DNA of 64,000 bases, taken from NCBI RefSeq assembly GCF_003589595.1, contig NW_020653719.1:850917-914916 (forward strand). Direction: 5' to 3'. Below are positions 19,244 through 34,200 of the stretch, piece after piece (position 1 is the stretch's first letter; each line of letters opens with the position of its first letter). Origin of the DNA: Hyposmocoma kahamanoa. Its lineage: Eukaryota > Arthropoda > Insecta > Lepidoptera > Cosmopterigidae. A program made the translations under genes and the position numbers. The notes beneath the pieces are model-generated. The model was not told the origin of the DNA. It was given only the letters and a program-made list of their open reading frames with translations, and did not search any database.

Positions 19244-22200
19244 GTAAGTAAGACACTGGAAAAAGACGTGATATATTTACTATTTTTCAATCTTTACACG
19301 GTATCGTAAACTTTTGGTCTTTAGTTGCATCGTGTCTTAAAATGAGATGGTGTTGAGCTTAGTACCACGCCTCTTAAACGGTTCAAAATGATTGTTGTAT
19401 ATAGCTATGATGTACAGTTCGATGCTCTATTTATCAAATTGTTACGGACGTTTATTCAGTTTCAAGCAAATAATTGGATCTTTTATAGCAGTTCAGAAGA
19501 CACAGTAAATTAAATTTCTGTCCTAAAAAAATTGTTTTCTAATTGGAAATAATTTTTAACATGAACATTTCCTTATCGCAATATTATTTACCTTAAAAAT
19601 ATGCGACCACCTTACAATAAGTGATTTAATGTATGAATCCAAGTTAAACTTAGATAAGTTAATTTTTTACCTTAAGATTTTATTAAACTTTAGCATACTT
19701 TTAGATCCTTTCAGATGTTTTTTTTCTTATCTTTTTGCCAACATGCAATCAGTTTTATGTGAAACCTTAAGCAGTTCATGTTTTAATATATTTTTGTATG
19801 TTGGGCATACTCTTCCCACGCTGGGTTGCCGTTATGTGGATAAGTATTCAGTTCTGTTAATTGAATCCCAAATGTGTTTACCCTTCCATCTTCTCGTCCG
19901 TGGTGGTACACACAATGCTTAGTACGAGTGGCTATTCTTTCTTTATAGGACTTAGTTAGCTTAGTTATTTCCTCAATAATTGTAGGCATTTTAAAATATT
20001 TGTGGATCTTATCTATTTTAGTGAACCATGGAACATTTGTAAATTACTTAAGAATATTGTTTCGGTATTTTTGCAGAATGTCAATGTTTGACTAACTAGC
20101 AGTTTCCTCAAGCTCGATACCATAGGTTCAAATTGGTTTCAGAACTGCCTTGTAGATAATTAGTTTGTTTTCTAGAGATACTTTAGATCTTCTACCCAGT
20201 AGCCACTCCAAGTACCTGATTCTGTAATTGAGTTTATCACGTTTCTTTTGGATGTGGGTCTTCCATGTTAGTTTCTGATCAATGTATAACCCAAGGTACT
20301 TTACTACTTTGTTATGTGGGAGAGTTTCTAGGCCTAACTTTACTGGAGGACAATCTTCTTGTCTCAAGGTAAAGGTGACATGTTTGGGTTTTACTGCTCT
20401 TGTCTTGATCCGCCAGGATGACATCTACGCATATACCTTATCTAGGTGCGTTTGTAATTTTCGTGACGCTTCGTCAGGTTTGGTATCAGAGCTTAAAACT
20501 GCTGTGTCATCAGCAAATGTGGCTGTCATTACATTGTCAGACTCAGGTACATGTGATGAATATATGAGGTACAGAGTTGGCCCCACAACGGAACCTTGCG
20601 GAACTCCTCCTTGTATCTCCTAGAAATTTGATATCGCGTCGTTTATTTTGACATAGAATATGCGAGAAAATCGCATATATATTATACTTCTGAAAGTACC
20701 TCCTTACGGAACTACTTTCAGAAGTATAACATTTGATATGGCTTGACATAGTCTTGAATAAAAAAAAAAAGAAAAAAAAAAGAATACAATATCCAACCAA
20801 TAAATTCAAATTGATAAAGTAAATTTAATCTACAAAGTTATTTAAATCAATGAAAATAATTAGATAAGAGTAATAAATCTATACTTCAGGGAAGAAAGAG
20901 CTAAAAAAGCTAAACTACAAAGTTTACAAGACAAGTATTTATAAACATTTTGGTTATACATACATACATACATTTTACTATACTATGTTTATGTAAAATA
21001 GCAAAAGTAAGCTTCTACTTGGAAGAGTTTGATAATTTAATTTCGTAACTACTACTTTAAGGTCACATTTGTTTATAGAAGCGCTGCAGTGGCGTGGCAG
21101 CGCGCGTGTCACGACAGTGGCGCTGCAACTGCACTTCTAAATATTACATGAGATATTGTATGAAAATTAGTAATGGTGCCACAGTAGCGCTTGTATAGGC
21201 GCCTCATTTGAAGGCGCCCTAAATACCTTTCGTCCTTAAGTTTCAAAATATGCTAGAGAATTACAATAATAACAAGGCTTCAAACTCTGTACTCTCAACA
21301 CTGTGTGAATGCGAGTAACAATAACTCAATGTTAAATAGAATATAACCATTAATTTGTGTTTTATAGATTCGCTACATCCTGGCATACTTTGACATGGGT
21401 ACCAGACACATTCTTCACAGCACTATTAAGTGGCAGGATACCCACAGTCAGAGATGAAACTGGAGCCATATTCATTGACAGAGATCCAAACTTATTTGGC
21501 CTTATCCTCAACTTCCTCAGGACAAGAGATATAGACCTTAATAACGTAAATATAAGAGCGTTGAGACATGAATGTGATTACTTCGGCATCACTCCACTGA
21601 GTAGGAGATTGGCGCTTTGTGATGAGATGAATCATTCTTCATGTGGGGATGTGCTGTTTTATGGATATCTGCCTCCACAATGTAAGTTGTTTTATTTTTA
21701 AATTAGTTGTACTTCTTGATTTAGGATTACCTTATATTGGTTATATTTTTCTCTAAAATAATACTGCTCTGCACTATTAACAGTTCTTCTGTCCATAGTG
21801 ACCCTCTCTGTAGTATGTACAGCATTTCCTTAATGGCTGAGAAAAAGTATGTTACTCTTATTGAAATGGAGTATTTAGTATTTTAAAATAACAGAATAAT
21901 TAGAGTAAATAGAGCATAATTTAAATGAGTTATAAATAAAGGCCTATTGTATGTATGTACCATTTCCTTACAAATCTATAATTTGTTTTCCAAATTGCAT
22001 TGTTAACAGTGATTTAACTACATTGTCTAAATTAAATAAATGGTACAAATTTTTTACTCTAACTTATATTTTTCAAATTTATATCACAGTTACTTGTAAA
22101 CCTAGTGACCGAAAGTAAATATTATCTTTGCGTGGTAAAACAATCATAGTCCCATTATAAATGTGCCATATTATCAAACAGTAAGTGATGGATATTAATT

Positions 22201-25200
22201 AAAAAAAACACATTATAAAGTCACTGTGAACAAGGTGGATTTATAAATGTGTTGATAACTATAAAAAGTTTGACAACTGTATCAATTTAATGTAATAGAC
22301 GATTCTCGTCTTTTCATGTATGTAGTTTGTTCGACGTTATCAAAAACGGTCTAAATTTTAAATCAATTCATAGAGTATGGCTGCAAAAAAATAAAATTCT
22401 TCATGGTTACATCAGTTTGGCAATCTAAATTTTACATACTGAAATCGTAAAATTTGAGATTACACGTAAAAGATAAATTTATGTCAAACATACCCATTGT
22501 GAGTTTGTAATGTTCATGGATTTTTCTTCTATGTAAATAATAAATAATATCAGATTTATTATAAAATGGAAGAATTAATATTAAGGTCTGAATACTTAAT
22601 ATACTTAATATACTAAATACTTAAGGAAAACTATAAATAATTGTTTACATAAATACCATTTTCCTCAATGTAATTTGTTTTATATACAGGATGTAGCTGT
22701 AGTTGATTAAAGAAAACCATTTTTTTTCTCAATCCATATGATATGAACAACAGCTGGGTACGGGTCTTATCTGAGAGTGGTTTAGTGCGCGTCCAAAAAA
22801 AGCGCTGCAGTGTACCTCTCTGACGCTGCAGCCGCACCACTGCTAATGGTCATATAATATTTACAAGCGCAGTTGCAGCGCCACTGTCGCTGTCGTGACA
22901 CGCGCGCACAAAGAATAGAATAATACAGGAATGAAACGCACGCGTCATTTTTGCAGTCACAATTAGTGAACTAGAGATGCATTAGGGCACCTTGTGAAAG
23001 AGTTTGTCGAGGGAAGTACTGCCACCAACCAGTAATGCAACCATTATTGTGTATCGATTTGAAAGATAAGGGGGCTGGTTAAATTAGAATTAGATCCCAG
23101 GCACATGGAACTTGTCAATTTATGTCTCAGGGCGACGAGCGCAGTGACTGTACCCTTCAGACTGTTATTCTACAATATTATCATGAAATATTATTTAATA
23201 TTTGAGTGTGATATCCTGAAATATTATTTAATATATTCAAATACTTAAATAACAAAAATTGCCACCGAAATCAGGTAGACAAAACTAACGTAAATATAAC
23301 CCGGCCACGAATTTTGTATAACCTAATACAAATTTAAATGATCTGGTTTTAAGTATAAGTATTTCGATAATGGTTTAAAAAAGAAATGAAAACATTTCAG
23401 TAAACGCTCAACTGCCAAACAACGGTAATGGAAGAAACGGCAACAGTTGTTCACGAAAGAACTCCACGGCGTCAAACACAGATACTTCAGCCAATAGAAC
23501 ACATTCTAGAAATTCATCTTTGGACCTTCGTACAGTTGGCAGGATACCATCTCAGGATCAGTTGAGGTATAAACATACACATGTGCACCCATGAGTGGTT
23601 TTAAATGCAGCCAATGACACTCATCTTTACCCCCAAATGAACTTGCGTTTTTAAAAAACAAATGTGTCACACAAATTTATTTGTCTCACACATTTATTTT
23701 ATAATATCAGTGGCGCTAGCACGATAGGGCGCTAACGCCAGAACGACAAAAAGTGCGAGATACTGCTATTCTCGCATATAGATCTCGCACTTTATGTCGT
23801 ATTCGCGCAAGTCGCCCCTTGTCATGCTAGCCCTACTAGTTCCCTGTAATATATGCATAAGAATGACGAATTTAACTTCTGAGTCAACTTCTCCAGATGA
23901 TCCAGACTAGAACCGTTTTAGTAAGTTGGTTCCCTAATTTTTTCCTACCTGTAGGGCTAGCACGATAAGGCACGACTTGCGCGAGAGCGACATAAAGCGC
24001 GAGGTCTCAATACGAGAATAGCAGTATCTCGCGCAAGTCGAGCCCGTTTTTGCTACGCCTACTGGAGTCGACCTCGTGACCTCGACACACAAAGCACTAA
24101 CCGCCAATGGCTTGTTTTCAGTCGATGTGGTAGAGGCCACTCTAGAGCAGCCTCTCTCGGAAATACGGACTGCCATAAAGTGCTGCGACCCCCTGAAAGT
24201 ATGTTCAAATTTAAACTTTATTTTATTATTTTAAGATTGATACTTTAATTTCAGCAATTTTTATTACCATACTAAAATAATGTTTTATTTTTATTTGTAT
24301 GTTATTAAAATTACTTAACCCTGATGTCCACTTGCATTAAAATAAAGGACTTTTAAACCAATGCTTGCAATGGAAAAGACACTTAATACGTTGTGCCAAG
24401 AGTGTCTTATCAACTTAATTCGTTTAAGACATATGTAAATTTAGTAGACATACTACTAGACACTATTATACCTGTACCTTTACCATGTAGTCACTTTTAT
24501 TTCAAGCGACCGCGTATAATGTTTGTATGTAAAATGTTGCTTCTTTTTAACCGACTTCAAAAAAGGAGGAGGTTCTCAATTCGACTGTATGCTTTTTGTT
24601 TGTATGTTTCGCGAAAACACAAAATTTGTGAACCGATTTTGATGATTCTTTTCTTGTTGGAAAGAGGGGTACCTCAGATGTGGTCCTGTGAATGTGGAAT
24701 TTCAAGAAAATATTCCACCTCTAAGGCTAGGGGAGGTCGGTTTTTTTAGTACTGTTTTTGGGGACCACTAGAGGGCGCTGTACAATTGGCCATATAAAAT
24801 TGTGAAATATTTACTGTCACAGTATAATCATGGTAGAGATGCTGATAGAAGATTGGCTGTCGCGTATAGACATTGGTGATATTTAGATAATATTATTAAT
24901 GGCTAATTCAGGTGAGTTTTCTCCACCTTATTTCGGTGGCAGTTTTTATTATTAAGTATTGTGAAATATAAAAAAAATATTTCAGGACACTACAATCGAA
25001 TAATAAGTAATACTTCATGATGATATTCTAGAATATTTAAATATTAAAGATTGCCACCGAGATTATGTAGAGAAAACTAACCTGAAATTTACGATACGCC
25101 GTTAAGTTGGGATTGTCGTATTGACACACTGCGCGTAGTGCTTGACTTGTTATTATTTCCAATGTGTCTTAATTTTTGGAATATTTGTACTTCTGCATAG

Positions 25201-28200
25201 GGTTTAAAGTGGTGGTGTTATATGGACTCTTTATTACATAATATCCATCGTGTAATGTACCTTTTATGCATGTACTGACAAAGTATGGTTAGCTGGGCGT
25301 CCATCCCAAAAATATAAGAAGTATTTTCTGGAACACTTAATAATTTTGCATCAAAACCAATTAAGAAAATACTAAATAGAAAATATTAAATATTACAAAA
25401 ATGTATTTTCATTCCCTCACAATGCAAGGTGTACCAGGAAATTACATTATATTTTCCATTTTTATATTGCAGTCAATGCGTGGACAGACACAATGAAGGT
25501 TCAAATAATAAAAGCACATCACAATTGGATAGCAGTTGCGTATTCTCACTTTGTTACTGGATACAGGTAAAATATTGTTTTCCTTCACATAATCACTTCA
25601 AACATGCAAGCGTACTTGCTTTAATTTTACCATTTTCAAATGTGTTCACAATAGCCCCCTTACACCGTCACTCAATCGCGCGTGATCAGGAGGGTACGGG
25701 ATTGCACGCGAGAATTGTGCGCGATTACCTGTTTCAGATTTTTTAAGCTGAAGTATAGCTTAAAAAATCTGTACGACCATTTATTTAACTTTTGACATAT
25801 GCATGCCTCCGAAGTTCCGTAATTATGGACCTACAACCATAGAAAAAAAAATCAATACTTCCTGGTCTCTTATATTTTTAATTTTGGTGAAGCGAATTGC
25901 CCTTTATCTCCGATATTTTATCGAGACAAGAGATTATGTAACGAAGATTATTTAAGTTGATAAATTTAGGTACCTGTCTAGTAAATTATAATGAAATTAA
26001 ATGACTTATAAATAATTATAATAAATTCTTATTTATGTTTATTATAATGAATCGTCGGATTTTTCTTCATATGAACGGAAATCATCACTTGAATCCTCAT
26101 TAACATTAATTATTAATTGAGTACACAAATTGTCAAAAGCAACATCACGATCCCATACAGACAATATCTTCTTTTTTAAAGCCGCTCACATTCATTCATT
26201 CACTCACTTCTTTATAAATAAAATCGATTGTTATAAAAAAAATTGAATCGCAAACACATCACTAATTGATTGGAATTCGAGTTGCCAAAGGTTAAAAAAT
26301 GGATGGACGTAGTATAATGGACTTTCGCGCGCGATTGTTCGTGTTCGTTTTCGTTACAACTGAAAAAGCGTGCGTATAAAGGCTGGTGCGTATAAATGAA
26401 ACTGGCGCGTGTTGAAGTTCGCGATTGCGCGCGCGGCTGATGAGCGTACGCGCGCGGTCTTTCCATTTTCCTTCCAACGTCTTTGCACTCATTCGCGCAA
26501 GATTGCTGTATCACGCGCGAGTGTCTGTGTAAAGTCCGCTAATATCAATGATAATAATGGCCCTGACTACCACATATGTAGGGTTAGCACGGTAAGCGCA
26601 CGACTTGCGCGAGAGCGACTTAAAGCGCGAGATACTGCTATTCTCGCGTAGATATTTTTTTCATGTTTTATGTCGCTCTCGCGCAACCGTCGTGCTAACC
26701 CTACTGGTTTGACGAGGGAATACCCTGTACTGGAGCAACAAACCAATATTCGGAAAACTATCGTAAAAAAACTCATTTTTCCCCACTTATAATTTTTATT
26801 GTATGTTATAGTAGCGTGTTGTTTGATTATCGATATTATGACATAGGAAATGAAACTATTTTTCCGGATTTAAATCACGTATATTTGTTTTTTCCAACAA
26901 ACCAACGTTCTGTGTCCGTGACGGGCCCTTTCCTAACTGTAAATGATTAATATGTGCAGATGTAAATGATTTATTTGCAAAGAGCATCCCATAGTTTCTT
27001 GCTCAGTCGTTTTATTTGTCAAATGTGCCTTACGAATAAATAGTAGAGTTTGATAAATGTGACTATTTGAAGTGTTTAAATTTACTTACCTATGAAATAA
27101 AGATTATTTGAGTTTGATTTTATAATTACAGTGTGATAATAACATCAATAAAACCTTTTTTCTTAACACTAATTGTTCTCTTCCAACACCAACGTTCCCG
27201 ATTAACTTGTCAATGTATCAATTCTGCCGTCCTCTAACTAAAATGCGGAGATATCGTTTTTGAGATATCTTAAAAAACCACAACCCAGTTTTAGGATATT
27301 AAAATTGTTTAATGATATTTCAGCTATGCATCGTTAGGGTAAGTTCCGATGAGTAGAACACGTTAACTCATTTTAAATATTTTTAAAAGAGAATTGTGTG
27401 CTCTATCGTTTTCTATTTAAAACAGATATTTGACCATTTGTCACTTAGCCGTTTTAGTTGACGGCAGAATTTGTATTATTTAAAAGCAATAAAATGAAAT
27501 AGTTCAAATCAGGTGGTACATGATTGGTTAGTTTCATAACGTTGACACTTTATTTAGGCTAAGAACTCACGAAGTGGTTTTGCACCCTCCCGATGCGGCT
27601 GCGGGATAGCTGTTTTATTTCAATACTAACGACACCGCGGGTTTGTGTCGTCACGTATCTGCCGCGGTTGCGGAAAGAACCGTAAACGTGGCGGGAGATG
27701 ATCGTAAGTCACGCAGTTATTTACGATCGATCGAGATCGTCGCCGACGAACCGACCACAGAGTGCAATGATAACCGCCCGCGCGGTCCTGCTAGTACCCC
27801 GCAGATGCTGCGGCTACCGCGAGCAACCGTCTGCGCCACTAGCATAAAACGCGTCGTGAAGTGTGCTACTAAATTTTACATATATATCTAAATTTACGGA
27901 AGGCGTGGTACAGCAATAACGGCGGGCGCGGGCGGTTACCGTTCCGTGAGTTCTTTCTTAGCTTTAGTTTCTAAAGACCTCACGCTAAATAGCCTATAAC
28001 TTTTCAGATTAACAGATTCATGTGGTTGGTATGTAGTGTTTCAATCTCCTGTACAAGACTCCGTGATAGAGAGGATAGCCTTGAACGCTAAAACAAGTGG
28101 GGGTGGCGCTAACTCGAGCGGGAACAATTCATCGGGCACTGACGTCATGTTGGGTATAGCAAGTGGTCCACTGGTGCGGTTATGGGCATTTTCTACGCAC

Positions 28201-31200
28201 AGTGAACCTATTCGAAGAACTTTAATTGGTGAGTGGCATACGTCGTTAGGAACTTACTGTTATATTTATTTAAAAGTTAGAAATTACATTTATTTATTTA
28301 CCACAAATGACACCACAAAAGAAAAAAACTAAACAAAACAGAAGGAAAACACAAGTTAAACTTTCCTACGTGAAACATGAATATAATATGTATAATTACG
28401 AAACAATACCCCAAACAAAACTAATTTATTTAAATTTTAATTTAAAAAAAAATAAAAAAATGTATATTTAAAAAAAAGAATATAATAGTTATTTATTATG
28501 CAAGGCTGCAAAGTTGTAGTTTGGCGCGAGTGCTCGTATTGAAACTTGAGCAAGTGAAGGACACTAAGGATCGTATTCTAGAACTCTACTCAATGCTCAA
28601 TACATATTATATTCATGTTTCACGTAGGAAAGTTTAACTTGTGGTTTCCTTCTGTGTTGTACCATAATCATAGATAAGTCAATATCGACTTGCAAATGTA
28701 TGGCTTGAAAGTTAAAACTGTTTTTCATGTTTGTAATTTGTATAGTTTATTGTAATCAAAGCATGATTAATGAAAGTTTAATTAAAGTATGTCAATATTC
28801 CACTTGGGAATGTTTTATGTCATAAATATGGGAATATCCGGAAATGTCATATGAGATTTTGAAGCATTTTTAAATGCTCATGTATTACGAAAAGTGAATT
28901 TGCACAGAAAAAAATGGAATTTGAGAGGATATTAAAAAAATATAAAAAAATTGTAATCTAAATCTGGACATCCCTACGCATTTCCAATCTCAAGATTGAT
29001 ATTAAAAATAAATTTTAAAAGGTTTCCAAATAGTGTAAGCTGTTTTGTATTTATGCATTGGTATAGAATAAATATCAGTGATTTTGATTTAGGTGAATAT
29101 TTAACACTTCCTTTTAATTTTCGAAATAAATAAAATTACTGATGTAATAGTAGTAATATTATCGATAAACATAACATCACATATCATATTAATAACACGT
29201 TTATTCGCTTAATTACGTGTAACAGAAGATGTAACAAAAGGCAGTGCCAGTACAAACATGTTTCGCATCTTAAACAATCATATATTAAACTACTACAACA
29301 ATAAAAATGTCAGGAGTTACAAATTTAATTTGCCAAGAATTATTAAAATCAAGATATAATTTTACATCTTTACATCATCTTTTGCATTATCATGTAATTC
29401 AAAGTTCTATTAAAATTTTACTCTTCAAAATGGACCGAACAAACGAAAATGGTATTTGATCCAATGTTTATGTTCGGCAGTCCTATAATTTCCAACCATT
29501 CTTTCTTTCCTTTTTCATTTGTACGTAAATTACAAAAATAAAAATAATAATTATGAAAAAATAAAAACCTCGTAGTGAATTGTTTTAATAACAGAATATC
29601 GATAAAATGTCTGCTTACCAGAACAACACTATCTCTCTAATGCTATCTCTTTTGATTTACGACGGCACGCAGTAGTTAAACAAGGACAATAAAATGTTTA
29701 TGTTTTCAACGTCGAAATGCATCATATACATATAACGTCTGAGTTATATACCTTTGTCAATATGACATATCCTTTGGTTTCCATCGTCTAAGGTAGTACT
29801 ATATTGCCAGCCAAACTTCGAGCAGAAGACAGCCTAGTCTCACGTGTCTGCTGACTGGCTGGTATTACTAGTTCGTAAGATGAAATTACAAGGCAGTTTA
29901 CAGCGTAAACTGCGTGGAAATAAGAGTTTATATTAGGCCCCCAAGACACGAAACTGAATGGTTTACTGCTGTTACTTAATGTCAAAATAACATTTGTAAA
30001 TCGACATTGCCAGCCAAACTTCGGGCAGAAGACAGCCTAGAGTCACGAGACCGCTGACTGGCTGGTATTACCAGTTCATAATACGAAATTAGAAGATAGT
30101 TTACTTTACGGTGTAAACTGCGTGGAAATAAGAGCTCACATTAGGCCCCCAGCAGGCGCCTATTTTGCGTGTCAATCGAAAGATCGTATTCCAGAACTCA
30201 CTCAAATAGTCACGAAGTTAATGCTCGTAGTAAAACTTGAATTTTTCCACGAACATAACCAGCCTACATTACCAGCACTGAAAAATTATTCCTGCTACAA
30301 ATGCAGATAATGTAGTAGGAATGTTTGTTCCCTTTACAAAACCATTATGGCGGACCGGTAATGTACGAGGTATAGCAAATACCGCTACATAACCTACTTA
30401 GTTATGTACAAATAATTTTATTCCCTTTACAAATCCAATATCTCCAATAATCCAATATAATAATCCAACCGGTAATGTACAAGGAAAAAATACTAGTGCC
30501 TAATCTTGATTGACTTTTGTGCCATTTTAACCAATAAACATATTACGAATTCACTGAATTTTACCTAAAAATCTTTGAATTTCGCTATCTATTGACACAA
30601 TTAATCACGTGAATCACTTATCGCAACTACACTATTAAGTTCTAATAATTGTATAATAATTAACCCTCATAAGAAGGTTCATTATTATAGAATTAAGGTT
30701 CCTTTTTAACCGACTTTAAAAAAGGAAGAGGTTCTCAATTCGACTGTTTTTTTTGTATGTATGTTACGCGATAAAATTTGTGAGTCGATTTTGATGATTC
30801 TTTAGTCAAAGTCAAATAATCATTCATTCCATAGGTAAAATTTTTACACTTGAAAACGTCATTTTTTAAGCTACTGCTGGTTCGCTACGCTGACCTCCCT
30901 GAGAAGAATAAGCTAGAAACTCGAGGGATTGCTCTTTTCAAATAAACTTAAGTGCTATAAAATACATTTTGAATCATATTTGCGTTGAATCTAGATTCAC
31001 GCTGTCTTTCCATACATCTTTATGTAACACGTAGTCTACAATTTTGTAACATATTAAAAAAGTCATATTATAAAAGTCATAACTTTTCAATTAAAATACT
31101 TTTAATGTAAGTTTTAAACTTAGGAACTGGTAAACTTAATATATGCTCCGGAATCTTATTGTAAAAACGTATACAGTTCCCCATAAAAGAATCGTTTACC

Positions 31201-34200
31201 TTAGTTAAACGAAAACGTGGTACCATGGACTTAGTTCTAAGGTTAATATTATGGATATTGTCTTTCTAAACGAAGTTATGTTTATTTTTTGTTGCAAAGA
31301 GGGTACCTTAGTAGTGGTCCGATTTAAATTTGAAGAATTATAAAAAATATTTCACCTCTAAGGGTGGCAAACTTGGATATGAATCCGGTTTCGTGCACTT
31401 TCCTTTAACCAATTTCAATACAAGTTGGCAAATAAATGTAATTCCATGACTTTTTGAGGTTGATTTTTTAGTACTCTATACTGAGATTATTTAATGTTAT
31501 TATCACAGCTATCTTTTGCGTTTGTTTTACTTGAATTAGATTAAGTTATAATGAAATAAATTAATCTTTATCCTAATTTATCGTTATTGTGAATATTAGC
31601 GTTCGATAACAAAATCATCCAGTTAAATGTTGTTTACAAGGATAAAACCCTTTCAGGAACCTTCAACCTCGGTGTTCGAGTGGAACACTTACTCTTCGTA
31701 GGTCCCCAACTTGTCGCCTTAAGCGGTGCCGGAACCCGTAGCAAAGCCGGTGTCTGGCACACTAGCACGCAGCACTGGCAAACACAGGATGTGGCCCATC
31801 TTACTACTTATGATACTGCTGGATCGTTCCTATTGCTTGGCACTGCGACAGGAGCTATTAATTATATAGGTAAGTTACGACGGTAAGGGGGTTGTTCAGA
31901 TGCTGTTTAGCGCTATTTTATTTTTCACTAGCTGGTGCCCACGACTTCGTTTGCGTGCAATAAGTACTTCGAGTGCCGCCCCACTGTGCTGTACTAATTT
32001 TGATACTTTTATTGGTTCTCCAATACAAACTTTCATCCTCTATTTGCCCCTTTAATAAGTTCGTTGCCAGCTTAATTTTTTTTTTAAATTTCAAATAATG
32101 GCATTAACTTATATGACTGTTGTTGGTCTTTTTTTTTTTTTTTTTTTTTATACCTGACAGGCAAATGGTCTCATTTGTATATTATGTATATAAGTATTTT
32201 CTATTATATATATAATATTTCATTGTTTGGCTCTATTCTGGGATTATTTTTAGTGCCGGATGTAACCAACTGTTTCCACACAAGTCAAAGTCAAAGATTA
32301 TTTATTCCATAGGTAAAATAAATTTACACTTAAAAACGTCACATTTAAGCTACTGCTCGTTCACCACGCTGACCTCCCTGAGAAGAACGAGCAAGAAACT
32401 CTAGGGATTGCTCTTTTCAAATAAACTTAAATGCTATGGAATACACTTTGAATCAAATTTGTGTGGATTCTGGAGCCATGTCGTCTTTCCATACATCTTT
32501 ATCTAAAACGTAGTCTTCAATTTTGTAATATGATTTTTCGGTCAAAATATTTTTAATGTAGTTTTTAAACTTAGGAAATGATAAACTTAATATATGCTCC
32601 GGAATCTTATTGTAAAAACGTATACAGTTCCCCATAAAAGAGTTGTTTACCTTGGTTAAACGAAATCGTGGTACCATGAGTTTGGACTTAGCTCTAAGGT
32701 TAATATTATGGATATCTTCTTTCTTATTGAAATTATGTATATTTTTACGGGCATATAAAATATTTGAGTAAATGTACTGTGATGCCACAGTCATGATACC
32801 AGTCTCCTTAAACTTTTCTCTGAGAGATACCCGAGAGCCTAGATGGTACACAGAACGAATCGCTCGTTTTTGCAATACAAATATGGTTTGAATATCTGCC
32901 GCTTTACCCCACATGAGAATCCCGTAGGACATTATACTATGGAAGTAACTAAAGTAAACTAGTCTAGCAGTACTAACATCGGTAAGCTCACGTATTCTGC
33001 GGACTGCGTATGCAGCGGAGCTTAATCTGCTATCCAGGGACGATATATGTGAAAACCACTGAAGTTTACTATCTAAGGTCACTCCCAAGAAGACTGCTTT
33101 ATTAACAAGGTCTAACTTTTCTCCTTTTATTTCTATGCTTGGACTAGTCGATTAAAAAAATAATCTCGCATTTAAATAATAAATAAAATAAATAGTTCTA
33201 CAAGAACGTTGACTCCGTGTCTTACGACGAGTAACCGAAATTTCACTGTTACTTATTATGTATACAAGGTTAGGTTTAATTAATTAATCGAATACCTTTT
33301 AACACTCTGTATTGGTATATCAAACAATTTGTCCTTTAAAAATTCGCTTGAAGACTTAGTCAAATTTGACATTAACGATTTAATTTCAATTCTATGCTGC
33401 TAATGATAAAAACGTTCCAAAGTGTAAGTGTAAAGTGTATAACGTCGCTGCAATCGCGGCACTACTAAACAACTAACTTTATTACAATATTTAAAAGCGC
33501 ACTTGCAGCGGCTCTGTCCTCGTTACACGCGCGCGCCACTTTTGCAGACACAGTTAGTGAACTAAAAATACTGAACCGCTACAGATGCGCGTACCGCGCC
33601 ACATTCGCGCCACTGCAGCGCTTCTACGAGCCCTTAATTAGAAAGCGCCCTACACAGTTAAGTTTTTGACTGCGTGATAATAGTCTTAATAATTTTTTTT
33701 TATCTTCTGTTGATTTTTTTGTGTTTAATTATAGAATGATTCTTGGATAAATATTGTGTTTATTCAGGGCGTTACACAGCTTCTGAATAATTCCCTAATC
33801 GAAGTTTTCTCATGGTTTAGGTTATGCGCCAAACTACGCCGCGAAGCGAACGCAACACACTGGCAAGTCTTGTTCTTTTCTGCCAGGTCTTAGTTTAGAT
33901 TAACTTAAGGCTTTCTTAAGTAATTTTTTTTCAGCTATTATTGTAACTTATTTAGTTTATTTATGGCAAAGTATTATTTAGAAATAGTAAACGTATATTT
34001 ATTTATTGAATAACATGTTTTACTGCTATATGTATATATTTTTTAAATACTCTACAAATTGGGTATTATTATTGATACAAAGAGCACAGATTTTTTAAAA
34101 TAAATTTTCGAAATAAAAATCTGTTTTTCGTAGTACATTTTTTGTTATAAATAAAAAACGGAAGTGAACCTTATACCGCTGCAATATAATCGACTTTTTT

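Noticed and set aside
27643..27891. 82-codon GC-rich gene
   Set aside because: It lies inside a GC-rich MITE-like element and has no family similarity.
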